Positions 36,301 through 43,866 of a DNA stretch of 60,698 bases are shown piece after piece. Below the pieces are notes generated by a model, which did not search any database, had not been told where the DNA came from, and worked only from the letters and a program-made list of their open reading frames with translations. The DNA lies in the NCBI GenBank assembly GCA_964436635.1, contig CAYTDM010000012.1:1-60698 (forward strand), in the 5' to 3' direction. The translations under genes and the position numbers were made by a program. Numbering within the stretch: the first letter of the stretch is position 1; each line of letters starts with the position of its first letter. Source of the stretch: DASRQK01 sp964436635 (GTDB taxonomy: Bacteria > Bacteroidota > Bacteroidia > Sphingobacteriales > Sphingobacteriaceae).

Positions 36301-36481
36301 TGATCAAGGAAATCAAATTCCTATTTATGAGAATATACACATTCCTGTTTACAGCGCAGGGGTGTCCTTACGTGTAAATTTATTCGGCGCCATGGTGTTA
36401 GAGCCATATTATGCCATTCCATTTCAACGTAAAGACATCAACTTCGGGACGTTTGGGTTAAACTTTACTCCAGGTTGGTAA
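33353..36481 (+). CDS. Gluzincin-like protease / TolB-propeller / Omp85-type barrel fusion
   Basis: 1042 residues with a signal peptide ending LQAQYF. An N-terminal domain (about 30-280) has HELVH at 146-150 and MVEGMAEYF around 176-183, a gluzincin-like zinc site. A six-bladed propeller follows (about 290-590: ISPDGQYIAFLSE, FSPDSRKFAF, FSRDGKRIVFS). The C-terminal part (about 620-1042) is a beta-barrel of the Omp85/surface-antigen type with the VRGY motif at 898-901 and a final aromatic-rich strand ending GW. An outer-membrane location with protease and propeller in the periplasm is the simplest model. The partner and substrate are unknown. Confidence 0.85.
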   Translation: MKLPSAHINHTRILTLFILFLVGFLFYTPLQAQYFGQSKMRYKKLDFKVYETPHFRLHYYLNNDSMIRWFAKESEVWYELHQQVFQDTFLKKNPLILYNNSPEFQQTTTIQGEIGVGTGGVTEAFKNRVVMPIAQINHQTRHVLGHELVHAFQYRVLIEGGDSTRLENIANIPLWMVEGMAEYFSIGKKDAFTAMWMRDAYLNNDLPSLRDMTENMNRYFPYRFGQAFWSYVGSTYGDTVIMPLFKQTAIYGYEYAVRRVFGYDAQTLSNLWRNSLIQAYKNIPIDTSKAPIGRQLINSQNAGRMNVSPAISPDGQYIAFLSERDLFSIDLFLADAKSGKVIRKLASRLTNADIDEFSFLESAGTFSPDSRKFAFSVFSKGKSKLMIVDVVNGKTLSVEEMGDITEFTNITWGPDGQHVAFSGLHNGHSDIYLYDLENKVLTQLTNDWYSDFQPSFSRDGKRIVFSTDRLALQGNPSGVEIPMNLAIIDLATRKIENLNFFEGANNLNPVFSSDDSELYFLSNRDGFRNMYRYTFSNNKLERMTEYFTGISGITEYSPALSVSMNDDIVYSYYRSNAYTIYNAKASEFEGIEIDPFDVNFEAALLPPPVTLGVDVVNTNLRNFNRFRRIDGNQIVHSAYKPGFKLDYLANSGVGMSVGSRYGAGISSGIQGMFSDILGHNQIFAAVNVNGEIYDFGGQVAYINQQSRINWGGAVSHIPYVSGFSVYDTRDIGTGMVEPVLDTYMVRTFQQQVEGFGSYPFTRNHRFEVGAAIARYSYRVDRWWQSYYSGYTGRDKVSNEDAQNIGLGNLQAFSVQQINSAFVGDNAVFGITSPLQGYRYRVGVEQYFGDYNFTAYTVDLRKYNRYKPVTLAARAYTYMRAGENENALYPMFLGYPYLVRGYESAGMRNNVGGLSLQKLMGSRVAVFNFEVRLPFTGPEKLAVFKSGMLFSDLNFFFDAGLAWNSGSDVKFKGSIDQIGWETIDDQGNQIPIYENIHIPVYSAGVSLRVNLFGAMVLEPYYAIPFQRKDINFGTFGLNFTPGW

Positions 36482-36744
36482 TCTTTTTGGATGGAGGTCC
36501 TATTTAAATTCACCCAATTTGGATTGGACCTCCGAATTACTCGTTCTTTTTGCATGCGAGTAAAATTCTCTAATTCCGTTTTTCTGGCTTCTGCCAATTC
36601 GGGTTTATCAAAAGTTTCTTGGTAAATGAGTCGAGGATGACTGAGATTGATCACAGCCTCTTCATTCGTTTCTTGCAAATCAAGCACCTTAATATTAAGG
36701 GCATTTCTGTTGTTGTCGGTCAAAATTAATACTTTGTATCGCAT
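36424..36744 (-). CDS. Degenerate GIY-YIG domain protein
   Basis: 106 residues. The layout YKVLILTD...LNIKVLDL...PRLIYQETFDKPELAEARK...NPNWVNLN follows small UvrC-like GIY-YIG nuclease proteins (VYILTN...LYIGVT...LVYFEEF...INPEWKDL), but the GIY and YIG tyrosines, the glycine and the catalytic arginine are missing. It is therefore probably catalytically dead or a decaying gene. The last 25 residues lie beyond the usual domain end and overlap the 3' end of the plus-strand fusion gene by 58 bp, as if the original stop was lost. It could be a pseudogene. Confidence 0.55.
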   Translation of the reverse strand: MRYKVLILTDNNRNALNIKVLDLQETNEEAVINLSHPRLIYQETFDKPELAEARKTELENFTRMQKERVIRRSNPNWVNLNRTSIQKDYQPGVKFNPNVPKLMSLR

Positions 36745-36854
36745 ATGTGGAAAAATTTTTAACTAATAAATTTGGCTAATTCAAAATTTGTTGCTAATTT
36801 TATTGGCACAATAATACTAACAATTTTAGTTTTTCCAAACTTATTTTAAAAAAT

Positions 36855-37646
36855 ATGGCAACAATTGCTAACAATCTTAAGTTTTTGCGTAAAAAAAAGG
36901 GATTAACTCAGCAGGAATTCGCAGATTTAATGGAAATTAAGCGTGCATCTGTGGGAGCGTATGAAGAAGGGCGTGCAGAACCTAAATATGATCTTTTAGA
37001 TAAAATCGCTCGGTATTTCGAATTGACCATGGACGAGTTAATTAATGAACAGATTGATAAAGATTGGAAACCGAGGCCGAAATCATCTTCTTCCAACGTA
37101 CGGGTTTTAAGTATAACAGTAGATGCTGAAGATCGGGAGAATATTGAGTTGGTTCCAGTAAAAGCAAGTGCTGGTTACCTAAATGGTTACGGAGATCCTG
37201 AATATGTCGCTGAACTGCCAAAATTTAACCTGCCATTTTTTAAACAGGGTACTTACCGTGCATTTGAAATTCAGGGAGATTCTATGTTGCCTTTACCAAA
37301 TGGGAGTATTATTGTTGGTGAATATGTTGAGGATTGGCGGAATGTAAAGCCAGGGCAAACCTATGTGGTTATTTCAAAGAATGATGGGGTGGTGTATAAA
37401 AGAATAGGTCAAAAATATAAGGATGAAAAAGGCCTGTTATTGGTTTCTGATAACAAAGTATATGACCCTTATTGGATTCCTGTAGAAGATATTTTGGAAG
37501 TTTGGATGGCAAAAGCTTATATCAGCACCCAATTGCCTGAGCCAAGCCCAGAGCCTACGATGGAGTCCTTGACTTCTATGATTGCTCAAATGCAGAAAAC
37601 TATTAATAACGTGGTTGAAAATAAGTCCTCTGGAAATTTTAAATAG
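36855..37646 (+). CDS. XRE-family regulator with S24 (LexA-like) peptidase domain
   Basis: 263 residues. An N-terminal helix-turn-helix (about 8-60: LRKKKGLTQQEFADLMEIKR) is joined to a C-terminal S24 domain with the catalytic Ser143 (GDSML) and Lys182 (VVYKRI). Ala106-Gly107 (KASAGYL) is a possible self-cleavage site as in LexA/CI repressors. This architecture is common in Bacteroidota and suggests a stress- or damage-responsive regulator, but it is not a canonical LexA. A TAAATTTG box lies at 36767-36774. The rimP promoter overlaps the end of this gene. Confidence 0.88.
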   Translation: MATIANNLKFLRKKKGLTQQEFADLMEIKRASVGAYEEGRAEPKYDLLDKIARYFELTMDELINEQIDKDWKPRPKSSSSNVRVLSITVDAEDRENIELVPVKASAGYLNGYGDPEYVAELPKFNLPFFKQGTYRAFEIQGDSMLPLPNGSIIVGEYVEDWRNVKPGQTYVVISKNDGVVYKRIGQKYKDEKGLLLVSDNKVYDPYWIPVEDILEVWMAKAYISTQLPEPSPEPTMESLTSMIAQMQKTINNVVENKSSGNFK

Positions 37647-37668
37647 TCAAATTTTTTTTATATATTTG
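37638..37668 (+). promoter_or_regulatory. Predicted promoter of rimP-nusA-infB (TTTA-N19-TATATTTG)
   Basis: A perfect -7 box TATATTTG (37661-37668) is preceded at 19 nt by TTTA, one base off TTTG. Transcription would start near 37674, upstream of the hairpin at 37687-37704. Confidence 0.6.
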
Positions 37669-37686
37669 CACCATATTTGAGTATGA

Positions 37687-37712
37687 GGGGACAGGATTGT
37701 CCCCTTTTTTAA
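37687..37712 (+). terminator. Terminator hairpin, possible attenuator in the rimP leader
   Basis: Perfect 7-bp G/C-rich arms GGGGACA and TGTCCCC with a 4-nt loop, then a T-run. It ends the S24 regulator transcript, and it also lies between the predicted rimP promoter and the rimP start codon. Confidence 0.85.
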
Positions 37713-37731
37713 TTTTTTTTTTGTTTGCGAT

Positions 37732-38220
37732 ATGATGCAGGTGGAAGAGCGCGTTAAGGAGTTAGTTTTAGAAAAAATTGTCGACCGAAGTGATTTGTTT
37801 CTGGTGGCAGTTAAAATGCATGGAAATGGTCGCTTAGAAGTATTGGTCGACGGAGATCAAGGAATTAGCATTCAAGACTGTGCAGACATTAGTAGGCATG
37901 TAGGTTTTCATCTTGAAGAAGAAAGTGTATTGGATCATGCTTATTTTTTGGAGGTTTCTTCTCCTGGAATTGATTATCCATTGACGCAGATTCGCCAATA
38001 TCTAAAGAACATTGGTCGCAACGTTGAAGTAGAATATTCAGAAGAGGGTAACTCGATAAAAAAAGAAGGTAAATTATTAGAAGTAAATGATTTATCTGTT
38101 AAAATTGAAGCTATTATTAAGAATAAAAATTTGCCAAAGGGAAGGAAACCAGCTGTAGAAGTGGTGGAGATTCCTTTTGAACATATAATAACAACTAAGG
38201 TGTTAATTTCATTTAAGTAA
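37732..38220 (+). CDS. rimP: Ribosome maturation factor RimP
   Basis: Needed for late assembly of the 30S subunit. It has 162 residues with the two-domain RimP layout; LEVLVDGDQGISIQDCADISR and LEVSSPGIDYPLT are the family's strongest motifs. It begins with tandem ATGs at 37732 and 37735; either could be used. It is followed after 2 bp by nusA, the standard bacterial order rimP-nusA-infB. Confidence 0.96.
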   Translation: MMQVEERVKELVLEKIVDRSDLFLVAVKMHGNGRLEVLVDGDQGISIQDCADISRHVGFHLEEESVLDHAYFLEVSSPGIDYPLTQIRQYLKNIGRNVEVEYSEEGNSIKKEGKLLEVNDLSVKIEAIIKNKNLPKGRKPAVEVVEIPFEHIITTKVLISFK

Positions 38221-38222
38221 AA

Positions 38223-39461
38223 ATGAGCAGCAATATCAATTTGATTGACTCCTTTCAGGAGTTTAAGGAGTTTAAAAATATTGACCGGCCAACTGTAATT
38301 AGCGTGCTTGAGGAAGTTTTCAGAAGCATGATCCGTAGAAAATATGGAACAGATGAAAATGTTGACATTATCGTGAATCCGGATAATGGTGACTTGGAAA
38401 TCTGGAGAACTCGTGTCGTGGTGGAAGATGAATTTTCTGAAGATGATGATTTAGAGATTGAGTTAACTGAAGCCAAGAAATACGATGCTGATTTGGAAGT
38501 CGGAGACGATTACATTGAGCAAATTACTTTAGAAAGTTTTGGACGTCGTGCCATCTTAGCCGCTCGTCAAACATTGGTTTCAAAAGTGTTGGAATTAGAA
38601 AAGGATGAAGTTTTCAAAAAATATAAAGATAGAGAAGGTGAGTTAGTGACCGGTGAAGTATATCAAATTTGGAAAAAAGAAACCTTAGTATTAGACGACG
38701 ATGGTAACGAATTGATTTTGCCGAAATCGGAACAAATCCCAGCGGATTATTTCAAAAAAGGAGATAGCATTCGTGCAGTGGTTCACAAAGTAGAAATGAT
38801 GAATAGCAATCCGCGTATCATTATCTCTAGAACGGCACCTGAATTCTTACAACGATTATTTGAGTTAGAAGTTCCAGAAATTTTTGATGGATTAATTACC
38901 ATTAAGAAAATTGTTAGAGAACCGGGTGAGCGCGCGAAAGTAGCGGTAGAATCTTACGATGATCGCATTGATCCAGTAGGAGCTTGTGTGGGTATGAAAG
39001 GATCTCGTATCCATGGTATCGTGCGTGAATTAAGAAATGAAAATATTGACGTAATTAACTTTACGTCGAATAATCAATTATACATTCAACGTGCTTTGAG
39101 TCCAGCGAAAATCAGTTCGATTAAGTTGGATGATGAGAACATGACGGCTGCAGTATATTTGAAATCTGATCAAGTATCTTTGGCGATCGGTAGAGGTGGA
39201 CATAACATCAAATTAGCTGGTAAATTAACTGGATATGAAATTGATGTATATAGAGAATCTGATGAAATCGAGGAGGATGTGGACATCGAAGAATTTGCAG
39301 ATGAAATCGATAGCTGGATCATCGATGAGTTGAAACGTGTGGGATTGGATACAGCTAAATCTGTGTTGGCGCTAAATGTGGACGAATTAGTTCGTAGAAC
39401 TGATTTAGAAGAAGATACCATCCACGAAATTATTCAAGTATTGCAGGCAGAATTTGAATAA
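38223..39461 (+). CDS. nusA: Transcription termination/antitermination factor NusA
   Basis: Binds RNA polymerase and nascent RNA to control pausing, termination and antitermination. It has 412 residues: N-terminal polymerase-binding domain (about 1-125), S1 domain (about 130-200), two KH domains (CVGMKGSRIHGIVRELRNENIDV and LAIGRGGHNIKLAGKLTGYEIDV signatures), and a short acidic C-terminal segment. It lacks the two full acidic repeats of E. coli NusA, as in most bacteria. It sits in the rimP operon; a 133-bp gap separates it from infB. Confidence 0.97.
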   Translation: MSSNINLIDSFQEFKEFKNIDRPTVISVLEEVFRSMIRRKYGTDENVDIIVNPDNGDLEIWRTRVVVEDEFSEDDDLEIELTEAKKYDADLEVGDDYIEQITLESFGRRAILAARQTLVSKVLELEKDEVFKKYKDREGELVTGEVYQIWKKETLVLDDDGNELILPKSEQIPADYFKKGDSIRAVVHKVEMMNSNPRIIISRTAPEFLQRLFELEVPEIFDGLITIKKIVREPGERAKVAVESYDDRIDPVGACVGMKGSRIHGIVRELRNENIDVINFTSNNQLYIQRALSPAKISSIKLDDENMTAAVYLKSDQVSLAIGRGGHNIKLAGKLTGYEIDVYRESDEIEEDVDIEEFADEIDSWIIDELKRVGLDTAKSVLALNVDELVRRTDLEEDTIHEIIQVLQAEFE

Positions 39462-39550
39462 TTGTGTTAAAAAATGAATCTCATGATACAGTACTAAAAA
39501 TGAAGAGTAGTGCTTTTTTAAAAAAATACCAGATAAGTGACAAAAAAGCC

Positions 39551-39558
39551 TACTTTTG
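39551..39558 (+). promoter_or_regulatory. -7 box upstream of infB
   Basis: TACTTTTG in the 133-bp nusA-infB gap, without a -33 TTTG at 19 nt. An AGGAG Shine-Dalgarno-like sequence lies about 14 nt before the infB ATG, unusual for this window. Confidence 0.4.
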
Positions 39559-39594
39559 TATGAACAAATAAATAATTAGGAGTAGATATAGTAA

Positions 39595-42500
39595 ATGTCA
39601 GAAGGAAAGAGCATAACATTGCTGAAAGCAGCAAAGGAATTAAATATTGGTATCGCAACCGCTGTAGACTTTTTGCAGAAAAATGGTCATGATGTAGAGG
39701 CCAAGCCTGCAACAAAGCTGAGTGGGGAGCTTTATCAGGTTCTTTTGAAAGAATTCCAAGGAGATAAAATTATCAAAGAAGAGGCGAATCAAATTAATAT
39801 TGGTCGCATTCGAAGAGATGATGTTCCAGGGGAATCGGCTACTCCTAAGCCAAATCAAGACAAGGAAGTTGAAGAAATTTTAATTAAAAGTGTACAAATC
39901 GATCCAGTCGATGGGAAATCTGGGGTCAATGAGGATGCGAATAGTTCTTCAGAAAAGAACGAATCTGCATCTAAGCCTGTAGTACCTGGGATGAAAGTAG
40001 TAGGTAAGATCGACTTGAACACACTTAATAAGGAATCTAAGCCCGCTGTTTCAGCTGAAAAGCAGGAAAAGAAGGAAGTGGAAGCTTCTCAAGTGGAAAC
40101 TCCTGAGGTGGTTGAACCTAAGGTTGAAGCTCCAAAGGTAGGAGTTCCGGCTGTGGAAGCTCCAAAGGCTGAACCTGCTCCAGTTGAAGTGAACAAGCCT
40201 GCAGTAGCAGAAGTAAAATCGGTAGATGCTGCAAAAGATTCAGAAGTAGCTCCGGTTACTTCTCCAGTGGCTCCTGCGAAAAATGAGAAAACTGAGGTGA
40301 CCCCTGCTCCGGCCGAAGAAGTGAAGAAAGAAGCTGTTGCATCGGTTGAAAAACCAGTGATGGAGAAAGCTAAAGAATCTCCAGCAGCCATTGCGCCAGC
40401 ACAAAAACAAGAACCAGTGCAAAAAGCCAGCACACCTGCAGCGGAAGATCCGAACGCAAAGAAAAAAGATCAAGTCATTCGCGCGAAAGCAGAAAGGCTT
40501 TCCGGTCCGAACGTAATTGGTAAAATTGAGTTGCCAACGAAGCCTCTAAGAAATAAAGATGTTCCAGTGGCTTCCTCTTCGGGTACAGGAATTAATCCTC
40601 AAAATGCGGATAATAAGCGTAAACGCAAACGTAAAGATAATAAGACAGTTAGGCAGCCAGGTACACCTGGGCAGGACAATCAACAAAGAGGTCCAAGACC
40701 AGATTTCCAAAAAGGGAATCACCGTGGTCCTAAACCAGCGGCTCCAGCGAATAAAGAAGAATTAACAGACAAAGAAATTCAGGATCAAATTAAAGCGACA
40801 CTTGCTAGATTAAGCGGTGCTGGAAAGTCTGGTAAATTCGCCCAACGTGCTAAATTACGGAGGCAAAAACGTGAGGATGTCGCTCAATCTGCAGAAGAAG
40901 CAGCACTTGAGCAAGAAATGATGTCTAAAGTTTTGCAAGTAACGGAATTCGTTACTGCAAATGATTTGGCTAATTTAATGGATGTTCCAGTGAACCAGAT
41001 CATCGCTACTTGTATGAGTTTGGGATTATTCGTATCCATTAACCAACGTTTGGATGCTGAAACACTGACGTTCTTAGCAGATGAGTTTGGGTATGAAATT
41101 GAATTTATTAAACCAGAAGACGATTCATCTACTTCGTTAGAAGAACCGGATTCTCCTGAAAATGTCATTCCTCGTTCACCGATTGTGACCGTAATGGGTC
41201 ACGTTGACCACGGTAAAACCTCACTACTGGATTATGTTCGTAAATCGAATGTCATTGCGGGGGAAGCAGGAGGAATTACTCAGCACATTGGTGCGTATGA
41301 AGTGAAATTAGACGATGGACGTAAAATTACGTTTTTAGACACACCTGGTCACGAAGCCTTTACGGCGATGCGTGCTAGGGGTGCGAGCGTAACCGATATT
41401 GCGATTATTGTGATTGCAGCGGACGATAACGTCATGCCGCAAACCAAGGAAGCCATTAACCACGCTCAAGCAGCGGGTGTTCCGATCGTGTTTGCATTTA
41501 CTAAAATCGATAAACCTACTGCGAACCCAGACAAAATTAGAGAGCAACTTTCTGCCATGAATATTTTGGTAGAAGATTGGGGTGGAAAATATCAAAGTCA
41601 AGAGATTTCTGGTAAAACGGGATTGAATGTAGACTTGTTACTTGAGAAAGTATTGCTTGAAGCAGAACTTTTAGATTTAAAAGCCGACCCTAAAAAACGT
41701 GCTGTTGGTTCTGTGATTGAAGCATCCTTAGATAAAGGAAGAGGAATTGTGACGACCGTGTTGATCCAATCTGGAACCTTGCGTGTTGGAGATCCAATTT
41801 TAGCAGGTTCATATAGTGGAAAAGTAAAAGCGATTAGCAATGAACGAGGCCAACGTGTAACAGAAGCAGGTCCATCTACACCAGTCCAAATTTTAGGTAT
41901 GTCCGGTGCGCCAACTGCAGGGGACAAATTCTACGTAATGGAAAATGAGAGTGATGCGAAGCAAATGGCAAACAAACGCCTTCAATTGCAACGCGAGCAA
42001 GGCATGCGTACTCAGAAACACATTACCTTAGATGAAATCGGTCGTAGGTTAGCGATTGGAAACTTTAGAGAGCTAAACATCATCGTTAAAGGGGACGTGG
42101 ATGGTTCCATCGAAGCCTTATCGGATTCATTATTGAAGATGTCTACAGAAGAAATTCAGGTGAACGTGATTCATAAATCGGTGGGTCAAATTTCTGAATC
42201 CGACGTGTTATTAGCTTCAGCTTCTGACGCGATCATTATTGGTTTCCAAGTTCGACCTTCAGTAAGTGCGCGTAAATTAGCCGAACAAGAACAAATTGAT
42301 ATCCGTTTATACTCGATTATCTATGATGCGATTGAAGAATTGAAATCAGCGATTGAGGGGATGCATGCGCCTAAATTTGAAGAGAAAATTGTGGCCAATG
42401 TTGAGATTCGTGAAACGTTTAAAATCACGAAAGTCGGAACCATTGCAGGTTGTATGGTCTTAGACGGAAAAATTAACAGAAACCACGATATTCGAATTAT

Positions 42501-42678
42501 TCGAGATGGTGTGGTAATTTATACAGGTAAATTGGCTTCCTTAAAACGTTTCAAAGACGACGTTAAAGAAGTATCTGCAGGCTATGAATGTGGTTTGAAT
42601 ATCTACAACTTTAACGACATTAAAGTGGGTGACATTGTAGAAGCCTACGAACAAGTTGAAGTAAAGCGTAAAGGTTAA
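39595..42678 (+). CDS. infB: Translation initiation factor IF-2
   Basis: GTPase that brings initiator tRNA to the 30S subunit. It has 1027 residues. The short N-terminal IF2_N helix bundle (ITLLKAAKELNIG) leads into a long low-complexity linker (about 60-380) rich in Pro, Ala, Val, Glu and Lys, with VEAPK-type repeats. A second IF2_N domain follows near 430. The GTPase domain has G1 GHVDHGKT (from about residue 535), G3 DTPGHEAF and G4 TKIDKP. Domains II, III and IV follow. The ATG at 39595 is supported by an upstream AGGAG. A hairpin terminator follows. Confidence 0.97.
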   Translation: MSEGKSITLLKAAKELNIGIATAVDFLQKNGHDVEAKPATKLSGELYQVLLKEFQGDKIIKEEANQINIGRIRRDDVPGESATPKPNQDKEVEEILIKSVQIDPVDGKSGVNEDANSSSEKNESASKPVVPGMKVVGKIDLNTLNKESKPAVSAEKQEKKEVEASQVETPEVVEPKVEAPKVGVPAVEAPKAEPAPVEVNKPAVAEVKSVDAAKDSEVAPVTSPVAPAKNEKTEVTPAPAEEVKKEAVASVEKPVMEKAKESPAAIAPAQKQEPVQKASTPAAEDPNAKKKDQVIRAKAERLSGPNVIGKIELPTKPLRNKDVPVASSSGTGINPQNADNKRKRKRKDNKTVRQPGTPGQDNQQRGPRPDFQKGNHRGPKPAAPANKEELTDKEIQDQIKATLARLSGAGKSGKFAQRAKLRRQKREDVAQSAEEAALEQEMMSKVLQVTEFVTANDLANLMDVPVNQIIATCMSLGLFVSINQRLDAETLTFLADEFGYEIEFIKPEDDSSTSLEEPDSPENVIPRSPIVTVMGHVDHGKTSLLDYVRKSNVIAGEAGGITQHIGAYEVKLDDGRKITFLDTPGHEAFTAMRARGASVTDIAIIVIAADDNVMPQTKEAINHAQAAGVPIVFAFTKIDKPTANPDKIREQLSAMNILVEDWGGKYQSQEISGKTGLNVDLLLEKVLLEAELLDLKADPKKRAVGSVIEASLDKGRGIVTTVLIQSGTLRVGDPILAGSYSGKVKAISNERGQRVTEAGPSTPVQILGMSGAPTAGDKFYVMENESDAKQMANKRLQLQREQGMRTQKHITLDEIGRRLAIGNFRELNIIVKGDVDGSIEALSDSLLKMSTEEIQVNVIHKSVGQISESDVLLASASDAIIIGFQVRPSVSARKLAEQEQIDIRLYSIIYDAIEELKSAIEGMHAPKFEEKIVANVEIRETFKITKVGTIAGCMVLDGKINRNHDIRIIRDGVVIYTGKLASLKRFKDDVKEVSAGYECGLNIYNFNDIKVGDIVEAYEQVEVKRKG

Positions 42679-42704
42679 TCCCTTTATAAATTAAGTTTTG
42701 ATGA

Positions 42705-42740
42705 AGAGCTGCCTTTTAAAGGTGGCTCTTTTTGTTTTTG
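42705..42740 (+). terminator. Terminator of the rimP-nusA-infB operon
   Basis: A 9-bp stem (42705-42713 with 42721-42729, two G.U pairs), a 7-nt loop, then a T-rich run. Confidence 0.85.
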
Positions 42741-42875
42741 TCTATTTCTGTTGTTTTCAACCTTCCGGAAAGATGCTGATTTTGAATTCTAATTTTAAAC
42801 CCTTAAATTGATCCCGTTAAAAAGACTTTACAGCCTTTTGTGAATCCAATTAATAACCTATAATAATTTATTGCT

Positions 42876-43847
42876 TTGAATCGTGCCTTAATTCTCACGC
42901 TGGCGTGGATATTATATGCAAATTCCTTTTTATCCGCTCAAACTGCGGTGGAACCTTCCTATTTTCAAGAGATCCCCGGCACCCCATTAAAATTTGAAAT
43001 GAAATCCATTCCATCAGGTTCATTTGTTATGGGAAGCCTGGATGGAAAAAGTGATGAACAACCTCCTCATGAAGTTCATTTAGATGGATTTTGGATGGGG
43101 GCACATGAAATAACTTGGGACCTTTATGAATTATTTCTTTATAAAGAGTTTGAAGAACGACTTCAAGAAAATCAATTAGGGGAGGATTTAGCAGCTTTAA
43201 CAAGGCCTACCAAACCCTATATTGACATGACCTATGGGATGGGAAAAAGGAATAAACCCGCGATCGGCATGACCCAATATAATGCCATTCAATTTTGTAA
43301 ATGGTTATATTTAAAAACAGGGGTATTCTTTCGTCTTCCGACGGAGGCAGAGTGGGAATATGCAAGTAGAGCAGAAGCCACTACTGCATTTTATTTTGGG
43401 GACCAAGAAAACGAATTAAGTGATTACGCTTGGTTTAAAAAGAATAGCCAGGGCAAAACACAGGAAGTCGGCCAAAAAAAGCCAAATGCGTGGGGGTTGT
43501 ACGACATGTATGGAAACGTTTCAGAATGGACGTACGATCAATATCAGGCTGATTTTTACAAAAATCAAGCAGACAGACCTGTGCTTAACCCTGTAAATGA
43601 ACCGAAACAATTATATCCCATGGTCGTTCGAGGAGGTTCATACTTAGATGAAGCGAAGTCTTTGCGTTCTTCTGCACGCGCAGCCTCGGATCCGTATTGG
43701 AAACAATTAGATCCTCAAATACCTAAAAGCAATTGGTGGTTCACGGACGCCCCTTTTGTAGGATTTCGCATCGTAAGACCATTCAAACAACCGAGTGAAC
43801 AAGAAATTTGGGACTATTATAACCGCAAACCCATTGCTGATTATTAA
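42876..43847 (+). CDS. Exported SUMF1/FGE-fold protein without the catalytic cysteines
   Basis: 323 residues of the formylglycine-generating-enzyme fold: GSFVMGSLDGKSDEQPPHEV, FRLPTEAEWEYASRA, DMYGNVSEWTYD and VVRGGSYLDE, ending FVGFRIVRP. The cysteine pair that true FGE uses near the RGGS segment is absent (the only cysteine is in FCKW), so sulfatase activation is unlikely. A signal peptide (about 1-22, ending LSAQ) points to export. The start codon appears to be TTG at 42876, since no ATG precedes the signal. It opens the sugar-oxidation gene run; its role there is unknown. Confidence 0.82.
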   Translation: MNRALILTLAWILYANSFLSAQTAVEPSYFQEIPGTPLKFEMKSIPSGSFVMGSLDGKSDEQPPHEVHLDGFWMGAHEITWDLYELFLYKEFEERLQENQLGEDLAALTRPTKPYIDMTYGMGKRNKPAIGMTQYNAIQFCKWLYLKTGVFFRLPTEAEWEYASRAEATTAFYFGDQENELSDYAWFKKNSQGKTQEVGQKKPNAWGLYDMYGNVSEWTYDQYQADFYKNQADRPVLNPVNEPKQLYPMVVRGGSYLDEAKSLRSSARAASDPYWKQLDPQIPKSNWWFTDAPFVGFRIVRPFKQPSEQEIWDYYNRKPIADY

Positions 43848-43866
43848 CCTTACCTAAACACTGAAT

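Noticed and set aside
36795..36820. Sigma-54-like TGGCAC site before the S24 regulator
   Set aside because: The TGGCAC half is present but there is no TTGC-type half at the required distance.
40089..40433. 114-codon minus-strand frame rich in Thr, Ser, Ala and Gly
   Set aside because: It is the mirror of the low-complexity Pro/Ala/Glu/Val linker of infB.
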